Position numbers and translations under genes: made by a program. Of a stretch of DNA of 64,000 nucleotides, positions 24,176 to 36,299 are shown piece after piece. Below the pieces are notes generated by a model. It worked only from the letters and a program-made list of their open reading frames with translations, was not told where the DNA came from and ran no database searches. Source of the DNA: Penicillium oxalicum (lineage: Eukaryota; Ascomycota; Eurotiomycetes; Eurotiales; Aspergillaceae); the NCBI RefSeq assembly GCF_001723175.1, contig NC_064653.1, positions 3,348,001 to 3,412,000 of the forward strand, read 5' to 3'. Position 1 is the stretch's first letter. Each line of letters opens with the position of its first letter.

Positions 24176-24254
24176 TCCTTCTCCCTAGACTCCCTAATCC
24201 TAGTTGTCTCGCCTCTAGATTGCTTCCTTACCTTGTAGACCTGTAGGTCTATTA
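22909..24254 (+). mobile_element. Copia X, 3' half (RT, RNase H, LTR)
   Basis: It begins inside RT at the point where Y inserted. The catalytic box near 22945-22965 reads IYIDNI (family YVDDI). RNase H is near 23520-23780 with an FCDSDN box. The 3' LTR is 24018-24254, and ACTAT follows it. The element sits in the integrase region of minus-strand Copia M1. Its 5' part is not found, because Y's own left part is missing too. RIP is heavy. Confidence 0.75.
24018..24254 (+). repeat. 3' LTR of Copia X, enlarged by a TC microsatellite
   Basis: 237 bp instead of about 179. The excess is a run of about 35 CT units at 24103-24172 where other copies have five or six. The ends are TAAGAG (RIP form of TGAGAG) and GTCTATTA. 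A 64-residue Ser-Leu frame here is an artefact of the microsatellite. Confidence 0.85.
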
Positions 24255-26872
24255 ACTATAGACCTCCTTACCGATTTTGTGATAGTTGATTTTTGCGGTA
24301 GGCTATCTAATATAACCTAGACGGTAATAGGCTACTTCTAGTAAAATTCTAGTAAAGGAATATACGGTCGCTATAATTAGGGGGGCCTTCTTTTCGTACG
24401 CTATAGATAGCTTAATTAAAGTAGCCTTTAGAAATAGGATACCTCGTTTCCTATATATATATACTATAATCTTTTATTTATTATCTAGGTTAATAAAAAT
24501 ATTCTCCTAGTCTTTCTAGCATATTTTATAGTCCTTATATATTTAGGTTATAGATAGGAGGTTAAAGTTACCTATTAGTATATATTCGTATTATATATTA
24601 AGGGTTTTAGTACCTTCTAGGAGGATTAATTTAATTCGAGCGATCGCTTTTCTAAGGGATTTAATAGTTCTTCTATTAGAGATCTAGTATTAATAGCTAT
24701 ATAGGTTACTTTAGAATTTTATAATTATATTTCTATTAATATAAATCAAGCGTAATAGACCTAAGTTAATAATCTACTTAGTAGAGGAGTTTCTTTTAAT
24801 TAAGGCTATAGTAAGCTAGGGATCTAGGCGGTTAGCGAAGTCGAATTCTACTACTATAAGAGCGTAGTAGTACTTATCTTCTTCTTTACTAGCCTATATT
24901 ACTATATTTACGCTCGTATTATTATCCGTATTACCTCCTATATTAATATCTTCCTTTTTAAGATCCCTTCTATATAGTTAGGATTAGGGTTAGGCCTCCT
25001 TTAAGGTAATCGAATTCTTGTTCCTATTATTCTTTCTAACAGAAATTAGTATTATTAGATTTTGTTAGCTCTTCTAAGGATTTTGGAAGGTTTAGGTAGA
25101 ATTCTAGATATTACCCCCGTTCTTCTTAATTCTATTATTATATATTATAGTCTACCCTTCTAGCGGTAGTCTATTTAGATTATCTATATTCCTCTATAGG
25201 GTATTTATCTAGATATCTTTAATAGGCTTCTAATCTAGGGTTCGCGATATAATAACTAAATAGGCGTAGTCCTTAATAGTATAGCCTTTTCTTTCGTAAA
25301 AGAAGTAGTTACTATTTAGGGTAACCTAATTTAGGCCTTTAGTCTATTCTTTTACCTATTCCTATAGCGATTTACCTCTTAGAGGTATAAACTTTAATAG
25401 GAGGTATTTATATTTATCTAACGAGGGGTTTGAAGATTTTCTAGTTATCGTAGTTATAACGCTCGAGAATTAGTAATTTACAATTTCTAGTTCATAGATT
25501 ACCTTAGTGAAGGTTCGGAAAAGGTCTGATGCTATGATCTTTGCAATATTTTCGTATCTGTTAGAATAATCTGCTAGTCTAGTAGCTATAAAGGTTAGGA
25601 TATTACTTTGCAATTTATTAAGAAGTAGGGAAACGATTATGCCTAGGGTAAGTTAGACTTCTTCCGTTGCTTTAGCGTAGGTACTGCGAAATTTATGTAT
25701 AAAATCGAGTACTAATAGGTAGTTAGCTCGGTAGGTTCGTAGAACCCTAGTTACCTTCTTTTTACTAGGAATAAAGCTAGTAGTATAGAGGGCCTTTTTT
25801 AAGCTAATAATATATTTATTAGCGAATTCGTATCAGAATCTTATAGCTTTGACTATTATATCGATATCCTTCGAGATAGATTATTAGAGCTATATCTGTA
25901 TAGAATAGGAGTGTTCGACCTAAGTTTCTGCTTCGTTAGATATTACTTTAGGCCTATTATATTTTAGGTTAACGAGGCGATAGAGTCCTTTCTTTTTAAG
26001 GATTTAGTATATATCTCTGAACTAGTCCTCGAAGTCTTCTGTTCTTTCTAATATTTTAAGTAGGTTAAGGGTAAATTCTTTAGGGGCGCTAGTAAGTTAG
26101 TTTACTAGCCAGCCTCGGGATTTCAGGGTAAAGAATTTGCTATAGTTCTTACGAGATATAGGGAATTCTTTAACCCCGGCCGCTTAGCCGAGATCTTCTT
26201 TAGCTATAGTTAGTATTTAGGAATATAATTAAGGTTTCGGTAAATTTGATAATTTAGGTAATTCAGATAGGATTTAGGGATAGAATTTAGTAAGAAGGGA
26301 GGTTTATAGGGGATTTATAGTGTTATTATTAGTATATTATAGTAGGGTCTGAAGTAAGAGATATTAATATTATAGTCGTCCTAATAAATATTAATAGACG
26401 CGTCTTTCTTTTATTAATATTAGATTTAGCTTCTATAGCCTAGTTAATTATATTATATTTAGTGAATTTCTAGCTTCTACAGCCTAGTTTATTATATTAT
26501 ATTTAGTGAATTTCTGGCTTCTATAGCCTGGTTAAGTTTATTGAATTTGTATTAGGTTTAATAATTTGAATTTGAATTTGGTGATTTAGTGATTATGGCT
26601 TCTATAGCCGAGTTTGATAGGTTTAGTAATTAAAAATTTAAGAACTTGCGGTTTTCACAAATTCAGGCCTTACTATTACGATCGGGCTTATAACCTGATA
26701 GACTTATAGGTCTATAAGGCAAGGAAGCAATCTGGAGGCGAGACAACTAGGATTAGGAAGTCTCGGGAGAAGGAAGAAGAGAGAGGGGGAAAACCCACGA
26801 TAGGGGAAAAACCCTTAAGATATATAACCGCTACTAGGCCTAGTAAATATCTAGAGAGGGCAAACTCTCTTA
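24255..26872 (-). mobile_element. Copia M1, 5' half (integrase start to 5' LTR), minus strand
   Basis: It runs from integrase (24255; parallel to 13139 in W) through protease (about 24790), gag (26200-25000 on the minus strand) and leader to the LTR 26696-26872. RIP is heavy: nearly all Trp codons read TAG. It contains integrase sequence, so it is the full-length type. Its RT half is displaced or lost at the X insertion. Confidence 0.75.
26696..26872 (-). repeat. Single Copia LTR shared by M1 and M2
   Basis: On its left lies the primer-site complement (GGGCTTATAACC), as expected for a 5' LTR. On its right lies the polypurine complement (CACCCCTCCTAGG), as expected for a 3' LTR. One LTR therefore serves two minus-strand interiors, LTR-interior-LTR-interior style. 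Confidence 0.85.
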
Positions 26873-28199
26873 CACCCCTCCTAGGACTAGTAGTAATATA
26901 AAGAATAATATATATAATAGTGTGATATAATAAAATTTTGAAGGGGAGGGTTAGTTAAGATCTCTTATATATAATAATCTAGTACGATTATCTTAACAAA
27001 CCCTATTAGGCTTAGTTCGGTAAGCTCTGATCCGTTAGATAAAGTTTGGTTTCTAACGTAAAAAAATCCCTTCCTAGTTCGGAATTAGGTCTCTTAGAAT
27101 TTAGATTTTAGGATCCGGTCGGGTATTAGGAGCTCTTTTCCTTAGTTATACCGGTAGAATTTTGCGGTATTAGGAAGGTTGTAAAATTAGGATATTTTAG
27201 TCCTCTAGTATAGTTAGTAGTATTCTTAGAGGGTTTAGAGCGGCTTAGGGAAAAATTCGTCTATCGCGTAATTCTAGGTCTTTTAGGGAGTAGACTTAGG
27301 GAGATAGGAAATCTTGTCCTTGTCCTTTTTTCTGTTAGAGAGGTAGAATTTTTAGAGTATAGGAAGGTTGTAAAATTCGGGTGTCTTTATAGGTATCTAG
27401 GCTTATATTAGAGAGCGGATAGGTATTACGGTCGGTTTCTTTGTAGGTATCTGGGCGGGTAGTATTTTAGTTAGGCCTATTTAATCGTTTTATAGTTATA
27501 TCAGTTATCTTTTTAATATTTTAGATCTTTATATTATATAGCCTTTCTTATATAATCTACTTAGTAGAAGGGTTTCTTTTAATTAAGGTCGTAGCGAGAT
27601 AGGGTTCGAGGCGATCGGTAAAGTCGAATTCTACTATAGCGAGGGCGTAGTACTTATCTTCTTCTTTATTAATTTATATTACTATATTTACGCCCGTATT
27701 ATCTTCTTCTTTAAGGTTCTTTCTATATAGTTTAGATTAGGATTAGGATCCCTTTAAGATAATCGAATTCTTATTCCTATTATTCTTTCTAACAGAAATT
27801 AGCTTTACCTAATTTTAATCCTAGCTACTGGTTTTCTTAATCCTATTATTATATATTGTAGTCTAACTATTTAGCGCTATTCTATTTAGATTATCTATAT
27901 TCCTCTACAGGGTATTTACCTAAATACCTTTAATAGCTTTATACTTTATAGTTCGTAAGGTAATAACTAAATATATATATTCCTTAGTAGTATAGCCCTT
28001 CCTTCTATAAAAGAAATAGTTACTATTTAGAGCGATCTAATTTAGGCTCTTAATCTATTCTTTTACCTATTCCTATAGCGATTTACCTCTCAGAGGTATA
28101 TATTTAAATAGTAGGTATTTATACTTAGTTAATAAGGATAAGGATAAGGATAATAGTAAGGATAATAGCAAGATCGGTAGGGAGCGTAGGGGCTTAGTA

Positions 28200-30079
28200 A
28201 CGTAATCCACGGTCACCCTGGACACACGGTCACCCTGGACACCCCACCAGAAAACGCGTTAATCTACCAACCTACTAAATTCAACTAACTAATATACTAC
28301 TAATTCGTGCTAAATCCTCGTATAAACTAACTAGTCAAGAGGGCAAGATCCTATTAGCCCTCTCCGATATTAAAGATAGCCGCGTTAAGTCTATTCGTAT
28401 AGTAGCGAAGCTATACGAAATTCCGCATAGTACCCTATATACGCGTGTATATAGTGTAGTCTCTATTAATAAGAGACGTAACCCTAACCAGAAATTGACC
28501 TAGTTAGAAGAGGATTCGCTTACTATATAGATACTCTCTATAGATTTGCGGGAGGTAGCGCCTAGGCCCTCTACCGTTCGAGAGATAGCTAATATCCTTC
28601 TTATAGCGCGTAGAACTATCCCGTCCTTAACTACTAGCGTTAATTAGGTATTAATATTCGTTAAACGGCGCGATAAGCTTTAATCGCGCTACTCTAAGCG
28701 ATATAACTACTAACGCGTATTAAACGAAGACCCGAAAGCCCTACGAGCCTAGTTTACGACTATACAAAGAGTGATTAAGGAGAACGGGATATAACCGGAG
28801 GATATCTATAATTTTGATAAGATAGGCTTTGCGATAGGCCTTATATTATCACAGAAAGTTATTACGCGGGTATAATACTACGGCTAGCGATTAATCTTAT
28901 AGCCTAGTAACCGCGAATAGGTTACTGCGATCGAAGTAATATACGCTAATAGCTTCTCGCTACTATCCTATATTATATTCAAAGCCTAGGTTTATATCGC
29001 TAGTTAGTTTGAATTAAATCTTCCTAGGGATTAGCGAATTAAAGTATCGAATAACGGCTAGACTACCGATAAGATCGGCCTTCGCTAGCTTTAAAAGCTC
29101 TTTATTCTATATACTACTTCGCGTATACGAGGGCGATTTCGGTTATTAATCCTTGATAGCCACGGTAGCTATCTTACACCTTAATTTGATCGAATCTATA
29201 CCGAAAATAATATTATACTACTTTGTATACCTTTATATTCGTCTTACTTACTATAGCCGCTTAATATTGGGTGCTTTATAATACTAAAGCGTACGTACGG
29301 TCGCTTTGTAAGCGACTTAGCCCGAATAGGCTATAATTATATCGATAAGCTTAATTTTCTTGCTAATTATCCTCGCGCGAGGATAGAAGCTTTTTAACTA
29401 AATATTATTTAAAGTAGCTTCGCGGCTACTAGTATCGTACTAGTAGCTACCGACAGAGTACTTTCGAAACTTAATATATCGCTTTATACGCCTATACTAC
29501 TATTAAGCCGACTAAGTAGTAGATCTAGCTAATTTACCCTAAAAACGCCTAGGATAGTAATATAGCTAGAGAAGCAAGCTTCTATACTTAAAGAGCTTCT
29601 TAAATAGCGATCGAATAGCCCGTCTACGCTATCAAAACTTATACTTAATTAGATTATTAAGGGCGCCTATCTCTTATTATATAGCGGTGTATTACTAGCG
29701 CAGGATAACGCTAATCTACGCGTAGCGAACAAAAAGAAACGTCAAAAGCGCACTTAATTAACTAGGCAGATTGTATACGAGGAAGGCCTAATAATCGAAG
29801 AGGGCCTATAGCTAGTCTAGTAGCTAATTTAGCTAGTAGAAGCTAATAAGGTAGTATCGTATAAAGGGCCCGACTTGCCTAATTAGCTAATATAACCGGT
29901 CAGGAGGGCTCCGCCTACCTGTAGTAGATATAGCTAAGTTAGCTATAGGATTACTTTATATAAAAATCGTATTATTTAGTTGAATTAATGGGTATTGGTT
30001 GAGATAATCGATTTTGAAATTTTCTAATAGGGGTAGGTATCTAGGGTGACCGTGTGTCCAGGGTGACCGTGGATTACGT
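28200..30079 (+). mobile_element. Pogo/Fot1-like DNA transposon P1, 1880 bp, TA duplication
   Basis: Terminal inverted repeats start ACGTAATCCACGG and TA flanks both ends (28198-28199, 30080-30081). Each terminus has two tandem 17-bp copies of CACGGTCACCCTGGACA. The transposase frame on the plus strand (about 28270-29930) is interrupted by many RIP stops. Length and TA target fit Tc1/mariner-superfamily pogo elements. Confidence 0.9.
28270..29930 (+). pseudogene. P1 transposase, degenerate
   Basis: It aligns codon by codon with the P3 transposase. The central DDE segment holds a Leu-rich strand then GAT AGC CAC at 29155, where pogo transposases have DGH (G became S). Further on, LKRTYGRFVSDLARIGYN is readable near 29290-29340, preceded by PLNIG where the family has PLDVG. 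The product would have bound the terminal repeats and cut and pasted the element at TA. It has stops from the first 50 codons onward. Confidence 0.8.
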
Positions 30080-30108
30080 TAACTATAAGGGTTAAGAATT
30101 AGTAACTA

Positions 30109-31271
30109 ACGTAATTCACGGCCGGTCGGGACACCTAGCACCATTACAAAGATTCAAAATTAATTATCTTAACTAACACCTATTAATTTAACTAAATAAT
30201 ACGATTTTTACATAAAGTAATCCTGTGGCTAGTTTAGCTATATCTACTATAGGTAGGCGGAGCCCTCCTGACCGGTTATATTAGCTAATTAGGCAAGTCG
30301 GGCCCTTTATACGATACTACCTTATTAGCTTCTACTAGCTAAATTAGCTACTAGACTAGCTATAGGCCCTCTTCGATTATTAGGCCTTCCTCGTATACAA
30401 TCTGCCTAGTTAATTAAGTGCGCTTTTGACGTTTCTTTTTATTCGCTACGTGTAGATCGGCGTTTTCCTTTACTAATAAGGTAGTATAATATAAAGCTTA
30501 ATAGTAGCCCTTAAGAATCTGATTAACTACTAATTTTAATAGGCTTAGAGGGCTTTTTAACCGCTAATCTATTAGATCTTTTATTATTTTAGCCTGCTTT
30601 TCTAGCTACTTTACTATTCGAGGCGTTTTTGGTATAAATTAGCTAGATCTGCTACTTAGTCGACTTAATAGTAGTAGAGGCGTTCGAAGCGATATATTAA
30701 GCTTAGAAAGTACTCGACTAGTATTAACTAGCACGATACTAGTAGCTACGAAGCTACTTTAGACAATATTCGGTTAAAAAGCTTCTAGCCGTGCGCGAGG
30801 ATAATCTATAAGAAAATCAAGCTTATCGATATAATTATAGCCTATTCGGGCTAGATCGCTTACGAAGTAATCGTACGTACGCTTTAGCACTGCAAAGCAC
30901 CTAATATTAGGCGGCTATAGTAGGTAAGACGAATATAAAGGTATACAAAGTAGTATAATATTATTTTCGGTATAGATTCGATCAAATTAAGGTGTAAGAT
31001 AGCTACCGTGCCTGTTAAGGATTAATAGCCGAAATCGTCCTCGTATACGCGAAGTAGTATATAGAATAAAGAGCTTTTGAAGCTAGCGAAGGCCGATTTT
31101 ATCGGTAGTCTAGCTATTATTCAATACTTCGATTCGCTAATCCCTAGGGATATTCGACGATTTAAACTACCCAGCGATATAAACCTAGCCTTTGAAAATA
31201 ATATAGGGCGGTAGCGTATAGCTATCGGCGTATATTACTTCGATCGTAGTGACCTATTCGCGATTACTAGG
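30109..31271 (-). mobile_element. Pogo/Fot1-like transposon P2, 3' part, cut by Copia U
   Basis: It starts ACGTAATTCACGGCC after TA (30107-30108), in a third terminal-repeat version (CACGGCCGGTCGGGACA). The second subterminal copy is degraded. The transposase is on the minus strand, matching the C-terminal two thirds of P1 and P3. The element stops at 31271, where Copia U inserted (flank CTAGG). The other half is not in the window. Confidence 0.85.
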
Positions 31272-31452
31272 TAAGAGAGTTTGCCCTCTCCAGATGTTTG
31301 CTAGGCCTAGCAGCGGTTATATGTCTTGAGGGTTTTTCCCCTATCGTGGGTTTTCCCTCTCTCTGTCTCTTCTTCCTTCTCTCTAGACTTCCTAATCCCA
31401 GTTGTCTCGCCTCCAGATTACTTCCTTACCTTGTAGACCTATAGGTCTATTA
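31272..31452 (+). repeat. 5' LTR of Copia U
   Basis: TAAGAGAG...GTCTATTA, the RIP form of the common LTR. The left flank CTAGG lies in pogo P2. Confidence 0.85.
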
Positions 31453-31882
31453 GGTTATAAGCCCGATCGCAATAGTAAGGCCTGAATTTATAAAAACCGT
31501 AAGTTCTCAAATTTTCAATCACTAAACCTATCAAATTCGGCTATGGAAGCCATAATCACTAAATTACCAAATTCAAATTCAAATCATTAAACCTAATACA
31601 AATTCAACTAGGCTATAGAAGCCAGAAATTTACTAAATATAATATAATAAACTAGGCTGTGGAAGCCAGAAATTCACTAAATATAATATAATTAACTAGG
31701 CTATAGAAGCTAAATCTAATATTAATAAAAGAAAGACGCGTCTATTAATGTTTGTTAGGACTACTATAATATTAATATCTCTTACTTTAGACCCTACTAT
31801 AATATACTAATAATAACACTATATATCCCCTATAAACCTCCCTTCTTACTAAATTCTATCCCTAAATCCTATCTAAATCACC

Positions 31883-32061
31883 TGAGAGAGTTTGCCCTCT
31901 CCAGATGTTTGCTAGGCCCAGCAGCGGTCATGTGTCTTGAGGGTTTTTCCCCCATCGTGGGTTTTCCCTCTCTCTCTCTTCTTCCTTCTCCCTAGACTTC
32001 CCAATCCCAGTTGTCTCGCCTCCAGATTGCTTCCTTGCCTTGTAGACCTGTAGGTCTATCA
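31883..32061 (+). repeat. 5' LTR of Copia V
   Basis: TGAGAGAG...GTCTATCA, 179 bp, containing a polypyrimidine stretch (about 31967-31993). Confidence 0.9.
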
Positions 32062-32084
32062 GGTTATGAGCCCGATCGCAATAG
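32062..32084 (+). promoter_or_regulatory. Primer-binding site complementary to the anticodon half of tRNA-Met
   Basis: Immediately after the LTR lies GGTTATGAGCCCGATCGC. Its complement ends in GGGCTCATAACC, i.e. an anticodon loop CU-CAU-AA with the 5' anticodon stem, not a tRNA 3' end. Drosophila copia and yeast Ty5 prime in this way from a half-tRNA. The same site follows every Copia 5' LTR here, with RIP changes. Initiator versus elongator tRNA-Met cannot be settled without the genome's tRNA set. Confidence 0.75.
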
Positions 32085-32144
32085 TGAGGCCTGAATTTGT
32101 GAAAACCACAAGTTCTCAAATTTTCAATCACTAAACCATCAAAT

Positions 32145-32310
32145 TCGGCTGTGGAAGCCATAATCACCAAATCACCAAATTCAAATTCAAATCATCAAAC
32201 CAATACAAATCAACAAATCAACCAGGCTATGGAAGCCAGAAACTCATCAAATACAACAAATCAACCAGGCTGTGGAAGCCAAATCCAATATTAAAAAGAA
32301 AGACGCGTCT
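32145..32310 (+). promoter_or_regulatory. Leader with GGCT-GAAGCC mini-hairpins and AGACGCGTCT palindrome
   Basis: GGCTNTGGAAGCC occurs three times (near 32147, 32226 and 32268), separated by A/C-rich spacers. It is followed by the 10-bp palindrome AGACGCGTCT at 32301-32310. Both motifs recur in the leaders of the other Copia copies, short and long. Position before gag and self-complementarity suggest RNA packaging or dimerisation signals; this is inference. Confidence 0.6.
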
Positions 32311-32494
32311 GTTGATGTTTGCTAGGACCACCACAACATCAACATCTCTCACTTCAACCTACACAACACACCAACAACAACACCACATACATCCCCCACA
32401 AACCTCCCTTCTTACCAAATTCATCCCAAATCCTATCCAAATCACCCAAATCATCAAATTTACCCAAACCTCAATCACATTCCAAATACCAACC

Positions 32495-33900
32495 AGCTAA
32501 AGAAGATCTCGGCAAGCGGCCGGGGTTGAAGAATTCCCTGCATCTCGTGAGGACTAGCAAATTCTTTACCCTGAAATCCCGAGGCCAGCCAGTGAACCAA
32601 CTTACTAGCGCCCCAAAGAATTCACCCTCAACCCACTTGAATTGTTAGAAAGAACAGAAGACTTCGAGGACTGGTTCAGAGATACATGCCAAATCCTTAA
32701 AAAGAAAGGACTCCATCGCCTCGTTAACCCAAAATATGACAGGCCCAAAGTGACATCTGACGAAGCAGAAACTTAGGTCGAACACTCCCATACCATACAG
32801 ATATAGCTCCAACAATCTATCTCGAAGGACATCGATGCGATGGTCAAAGCTATGAGATTCCGATGCGAATTCGCTAATAAATATATCATTAGCTTGAAAA
32901 AGGCCCTCCATACCACCGGCTTATTCCTAGCAAAAAGAAGGTGACCAGGGTTCTACGAACCTACCGAGCTAACTACCATCGGCAATCGATTTTGTGCATG
33001 AATTTCGCAGTGCCTACACCAAAGCAACGGAAGAAGTCCAACTTGCCCCAGGCATAATCGTTTCCCTACTTCTTGATAAATTGCAAAGTAATATCCAACC
33101 TTTGTGGCTACCTAGACTAGCAGATTATTCCAACAGATACGAAAACATTGCAAAGATCACAGCGCCAGACCTTTTCCGAACCTTCACTAAGGTAATCCAT
33201 GAACTGAAATTGTGAATTACCAATTCTCGAGCGTCACAACCACGACAACCGGAAAATCTTCAAAACCCTCGTCAGACAAACATGAATACCTCCCGTTAAA
33301 GCATATGCCTCCGAGAGGTAAATCGCCATAGGAATGGGCAAAAGAATGACTGAAGGCCCAAATCAGGTTGCCCCGAACGGTAACTGCTTCTTTTGCGGAA
33401 GAAAAGGCCATACCACCAAGGACTGCGCCCATTTGGTCATTACATCGCGAACCCCAGATTGGAAGCCTGTCAAAGGTATCTAGGTGAATGCCCTATGGAG
33501 GAACATGGACAATCCAAATGGACTACCGCCAGAAGGGTGGACCACATATACAACAACAGAATCAAGAAGAACGGGGGTAACACCCAGAATTCCACCCAAA
33601 CCTTCCAAAATCCTCAGAAGAGCCAACAAAATCCAACAATGCCAATTTCTATTAGAAAGAATAATGGGAACAAGAATTCGATCACCTCAAAGGGGGCCCA
33701 ACCCCAATCCCAACCATATAGAAGGGATCTTGAAGAGGAAGATACCAATACGGGAGGCAATGCGGACAATAATGCGAGCGCAAATATGGCAATACAGGCT
33801 AGTAAAGAAGAAGATGAGTACTACTACGCCCTCACAGCAGTAGAATTCGACTTCGCCGACCGCCCAGATCCCAGCTTGCTATGGCCTCAATCAAAAGAAA
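32495..33900 (+). pseudogene. Copia V gag, with CCHC zinc knuckle
   Basis: The gag start is lost (CCAGCTAAAG where W has ATGGCTAAAG). The capsid-like part is readable in pieces, e.g. FRSAYTKATEEVQLAPGII at 32999-33050. TAG replaces Trp at 32774 and 32803. The knuckle at 33385-33426 reads CFFCGRKGHTTKDC, a full CX2CX4HX4C, within the open frame at 33393-33953. After it come an Asn-Pro stretch and an acidic EEDE segment near 33810. Gag would assemble the particle and bind the RNA. Confidence 0.8.
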
Positions 33901-33904
33901 CCCC

Positions 33905-35255
33905 TCTACTAAGTGGATCGTTACTCAGGTGCATCACGCTCGATTTGTGTTGATAGAAATGCAATTATGAAATTCCAAAGTGACCCATATGCTATCAATG
34001 CCAGACCTCTGATAGAAGAACTGTCAAATCTCTTAGAAAAGCGATCGCTCGAATTAAATTAATCCTCCGAAGGCACCAAAACCCTTGATGTACAATGCGA
34101 ATACATACCAATAGGTGACTTTAACCTCCTGTCCACGACCCAAATGTACAAGGACCACAAAATAGGCTAGAAAGACTAGGAGAATATTTTTGTCAACCCA
34201 GATAATAAACAAAAGATCATAGCATACGCATACAGGAAACGAGGTATCCCATTTCTGAAGGCCACTTCAATCAAACCATCCATAGCGTACGAAAAGAAGG
34301 CCCCCCAATTATAGCGACCGCATATTCCTTTGCCACAATTTCACCAGAAGTAGCCCATTACCGTCTAGGTCATATTGACAGCCCACCGCAAAAATCAACC
34401 ATCACAAAATCGGTGAGGAGGTCTATAGTACGAACATTTCAATTGTGAAGCTTGCAAGATTGCAAAATCCAAGAGGATCGTATCCCACACAAACCAGACA
34501 CGCTCTGAGATACCATAGGAATTCATCCACATTAATATCCAGCCATGCACCCCCTTAGAATCGGGAATGTATCACACGTCCTAATCGTAGTTAACGATGC
34601 CACTAGGTTCAGATAGGCTATTCCAATAAAGACAAAAGGCCAAGCCTCGGATATCCTAATCCAAATGCTAAGCGTATCTTCACTTCCACTAGCACTTAGC
34701 CTTCCGAAATCCGCACAGATAGAGACAGAAGTTTCTTCAAATTCAAAGAATAGGCTAAGCAGAAGGGTTGCACTTTCTCAATAAGCGCCCCTTACACCCA
34801 TGAACAAAATGGTGTTGCTAAAAGCTCTGGACATCTCATCATGCAGGGGGCCCGAACCCTCATAGTAGCTACGCCCTAAGCTCCCGCATTTTTGTGGCCT
34901 GAAGCTATAGTTACTACTACCTACATCATAAACCGAATCCGCAAACCAAATAAAAATTGTCCCCTTTGGAAAGATGGAATGAGTACTAGCATGATACTAA
35001 TGCTCCAGGGTGAAGCAACCAATCGATTTAGGGTTTTTACGCATCTAGTATTCCAAAGCCTATATCCATATTCCAAAAGAACAACGAACCCAAGGACAAA
35101 AGATAGCCCCGAGGGCATGATTAGATACCTAGTTAGATATATGTGAGAATGGCCACTAATACAGGATTTACGACCTATGCAAGAGAAAAGTCATGATCAG
35201 AAGAGATATGACTTTTAGGAAGAACCATCCATACTGCTTAGACCTAGATATCGAA
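33905..35255 (+). pseudogene. Copia V protease and integrase, frameshifted
   Basis: The protease site (family DSGAS) at 33919-33936 reads GTTACTCAGGTGCATCACG, one base short of GTTGACTCAGG, so the frame shifts inside the active site. Integrase features follow. HYRLGH of the zinc-binding N-terminus is near 34360. VVNDATRF, holding the first catalytic Asp, is near 34590. THEQNGVA, next to the catalytic Glu, is near 34797. LWPEAIVTTTYIINRI is near 34892. TAG codons replace Trp in several places. This whole segment is absent from the short copies. Confidence 0.8.
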
Positions 35256-35257
35256 TT

Positions 35258-35760
35258 AAACAGATTATGCAAGAAAGGTTCCATGATATAAAGATCCAAA
35301 ATATCAAAAAGACAACCGACATAACCGTGAAACGATCAAATAGGCCTACCCAAAAGACTACCCGCGCGGATAACGACCACCATAAAGATCCCGACCGCAA
35401 CACCCACTCCAACATGAGCCCAGATACCCACGAAGAAATCCAAATTTCACGAACTTCCCATGCTCCAAAAATTCCACCTCTCCAACAGGAAAGAGGAAGG
35501 GGACATGATCTTCCACCTCCTCAAGTCCAATTCCCAAAAGACCCAGAATTACGCGAGGGACGAATTTTTCCCCAACCCGCTCCAATCCCTCCAAGTATAC
35601 CACCAACCATACCAGAGGACCAAAATATCCCAATTTTACAACCTTCCCAATCGCAAAATTTTACCGATACAACCGAGGAAAAGAGCCCCTAATACTCGAC
35701 CGGATCCTAAAATCCAAATCCCTAGAGACCCAATTCCTAACCAGGGAGGAATTTTTTCAC
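35258..35760 (+). pseudogene. Copia V linker between integrase and RT, Pro- and charge-rich
   Basis: A 141-residue frame is open at 35267-35692. It begins MQERFHDIKIQNIKK, is rich in Lys, Asp and Asn, then in Pro (PPSIPPTIPEDQNIPILQP), and has no recognised domain. Such low-complexity linkers are usual between Copia integrase and RT. It is the one pol segment that the short derivatives retain, fused to gag. Confidence 0.6.
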
Positions 35761-36299
35761 GCTAGAACCCGGATAGTCCAATCCCGTCAATTAAGAGAAG
35801 GACTATACCAGGACAATTCCCACCCACGCCAGAATCTGACCCAAATCCTACCATTAAAAAGTCTAAGACACCATCCCAATCAATTCAACCACAACTCCCC
35901 CCTCCAGTAGTATTCCTCAGAGGTTCCGTAGCCACCCAATATCACAAGCTTCATCAGCGGACCCTATCGACACTATCACGACAAATCAACCAGATTTCAC
36001 GAGCGACCGGAGACGCTCCATCTCTCCAGTAAGAAGAAGCCTGCGGAGACATGCTCCGAGACAACTTATAGAAGGAATGTCAGATACACTACAAAAGGAC
36101 CAGTTAAGGAAGAGCATAAAGAGAGAACGAAAGGAAGTTCATGCTTCGCTACGTCTACCGAAGACAACTCAATTAGACCTAGCATATCAAGCACGGCCAC
36201 TAAGATAATACGGTCGGCAATGGTCAAAATCCCTCAAACCTATAGGGAAGCCATAAAATCCCAATTCGCCGATCAATGCTTAAAGCCGAAGAGACCTAA

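Larger units (their letters stand above)
26873..30108 (-). mobile_element. Short Copia M2, 3' part, carrying pogo P1 and broken by pogo P2
   Basis: The interior from the polypurine tract through linker (about 27070-27560) and the short-form junction (about 27565) into the gag spacer (28190) is interrupted by P1 at a TA. It resumes for 29 bp at 30080-30108, where P2 begins. The gag start, leader and 5' LTR are not present downstream, because P2 is itself cut by Copia U. Confidence 0.75.

Noticed and set aside
24044..24238. Open frame rich in Ser and Leu
   Set aside because: It is the CT microsatellite of a Copia LTR read in frame, not a gene. The same holds for 38775-38978 and other LTR frames (e.g. 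9379-9627, 43324-43539).
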